Shown piece by piece: positions 6,244-7,100 of a stretch of 7,100 bases of DNA. The number at the start of each line of letters is the position of its first letter. Positions within the stretch are counted from its first letter, which is position 1. The stretch comes from a bacterium. Lineage in GTDB: Bacteria; Zixibacteria; MSB-5A5; GN15; FEB-12. Under the pieces are notes generated by a model that did no database searches, was not told the DNA's origin, and was given only the letters and a program-made list of their open reading frames with translations. The stretch spans positions 1-7,100 of the forward strand of contig DAOUUR010000121.1 of the NCBI GenBank assembly GCA_030668045.1, given 5' to 3'. Made by a program: the position numbers and the translations under genes.

Positions 6244-7100
6244 ATGCAGTATATAACTAAGACATTCTTGATTCTATTGTTCGCTCTGGCGTTCCTTACC
6301 GCCGGGGAGTCGGTTGCCAAAAAGCAAACTCTCGATCAGGTCAGCGCGGAGATTATCGAAGCTCTGCAAGAATTTTATCCGGTCAAAGCGACCGAACAGG
6401 GGATTCATTCCTACGATCACCGGCTGGCCGACTACTCCTCCAAGTCCGTCAAACAGATGATCAAGACACTGGACAGCTTTGAACGCAAGTTATACAAGTT
6501 TAAGTCAGCCAATCTTCCGCAAAAAGATGCTATCAATTACCGTCTCTTGAAATCGAATGTCGATATCGCGCTACTCGATCTCAAACAGATTAAGTGGTAC
6601 AAGAAAGCACCGCAACTTTATGCCAACGAAGCAATCAACGGCCTCTATTTTCCGATGCTCTCGCAGCACGCACCGTTGTCGGAAAAAGTAGTTTCAATTA
6701 TCAGCCGGATGAAGGGCGTGCCGGGTCTGTTCTTCACCGCCCGCAAGAACCTTAAGAAACCTCCCCCGATATATATCGAAGCCGCCAACGAAGCGCTGGA
6801 ATCGGCGATGCAATTTTACCAGAATGTTGCCGGCGACCTGATGAGACAGTTCCCGGAACGAGCCGATGAAATCCTGAAAGTCTCAACCGCCGCTCGTGAA
6901 GCGATGAACGACTTCGCAGCCTACCTCGCTGAGATCAAGCCGGGAGAGGAAAAGTCGTTTGCGATTGGAAAAGAGAACTACAACTACAAGCTCTCGCACG
7001 AGTTTTTCTTCGACTTTGACGCTGACTCGCTCTTGAAAATCGGGGAAACCCTTCTTGCCGATATCCAGATGAAGTATCGCGTGCAGGAAGAGAACGTCGA
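6244..7100 (+). CDS. Secreted DUF885-family protein, 3'-partial
   Basis: The first 285 codons are present; the gene runs off the window. Residues 1-25 look like a Sec signal peptide: lysine at 6, a hydrophobic core (about 8-20), and S23-V24-A25 as a likely signal peptidase I site. No lipobox cysteine is seen, so the mature protein should be periplasmic or exported. The mature part matches DUF885 at its start, FYPVKATEQGIHSYDHRLADYS (44-65), and at FAIGKENYNYKL (239-250). Many DUF885 proteins have a metallopeptidase-like fold with an HE-x-x-PGHH-type motif in their second half. That part lies beyond the window, so catalytic competence cannot be judged. The gene starts 62 bases after rlmD behind a possible terminator, so it is probably a separate unit. 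Substrate unknown; peptidase activity is inferred from the family. Confidence 0.85.
   Translation, partial: MQYITKTFLILLFALAFLTAGESVAKKQTLDQVSAEIIEALQEFYPVKATEQGIHSYDHRLADYSSKSVKQMIKTLDSFERKLYKFKSANLPQKDAINYRLLKSNVDIALLDLKQIKWYKKAPQLYANEAINGLYFPMLSQHAPLSEKVVSIISRMKGVPGLFFTARKNLKKPPPIYIEAANEALESAMQFYQNVAGDLMRQFPERADEILKVSTAAREAMNDFAAYLAEIKPGEEKSFAIGKENYNYKLSHEFFFDFDADSLLKIGETLLADIQMKYRVQEENV

Noticed and set aside
1..7100. CRISPR array, tRNA, rRNA, insertion sequence, phage or defence genes
   Set aside because: No regularly spaced repeats, no cloverleaf-like segments, no transposase or integrase motifs, and no terminal inverted repeats were seen on reading the window; the genes are housekeeping families.

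Overview
The window reads as ordinary bacterial chromosome: six genes, all on the + strand, with tight spacing and a roughly balanced to slightly GC-rich composition throughout. A signal-peptide-bearing DUF885 protein and inner-membrane quality-control genes fit a Gram-negative, diderm-type bacterium. The gene set and the composition suggest an uncultured lineage (for example near Zixibacteria or the wider FCB group), but that placement is a guess and the window holds no rRNA or other marker that would fix it. I see no tRNA, rRNA, CRISPR array, insertion sequence or phage gene.

Layout. (1) 2-1732: 3' part of a dicarboxylate/amino acid:cation symporter (SDF/DAACS family, GltPh-like core) whose beginning lies before the window. 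Its transport core continues in frame into a tail of about 345 residues that is low in complexity: first Arg-rich, then Ser/Thr/Pro-rich, then Pro/Glu-rich, with a basic tip. (2) 1733-1874: a 142-base gap with an imperfect direct repeat (1772-1806 and 1818-1850) and a weak candidate promoter. (3) 1875-2741: htpX, a membrane zinc metalloprotease. (4) 2800-4119: a CNNM/CorB-type membrane protein (DUF21, two CBS domains, CorC_HlyC domain). (5) 4133-4804: a YqaA-like DedA/VTT membrane protein. (6) 4829-6181: a TRAM-domain, iron-sulfur 23S rRNA uracil-C5 methyltransferase (rlmD type), ending in a hairpin at 6170-6189 that may be a terminator. (7) 6244 to the window end: the first 285 codons of a secreted DUF885 protein.

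How they fit together. The CNNM, YqaA-like and rlmD genes are separated by only 13 and 24 bases and are probably co-transcribed, with htpX possibly the first gene (58-base gap). Three of the four are inner-membrane proteins concerned, in known relatives, with membrane-protein turnover, divalent-cation transport and lipid or membrane homeostasis. An envelope-maintenance operon with a housekeeping rRNA methyltransferase at its end is a reasonable reading. The DUF885 gene seems to begin a new unit.

Most unusual is the transporter with the long charged tail. It also lacks the usual Asp in the cation-binding NMDGT-type motif and carries two copies of a short basic [YF]-G-R motif near its C-terminus. 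The rest is conventional. I found no convincing new multi-gene system.
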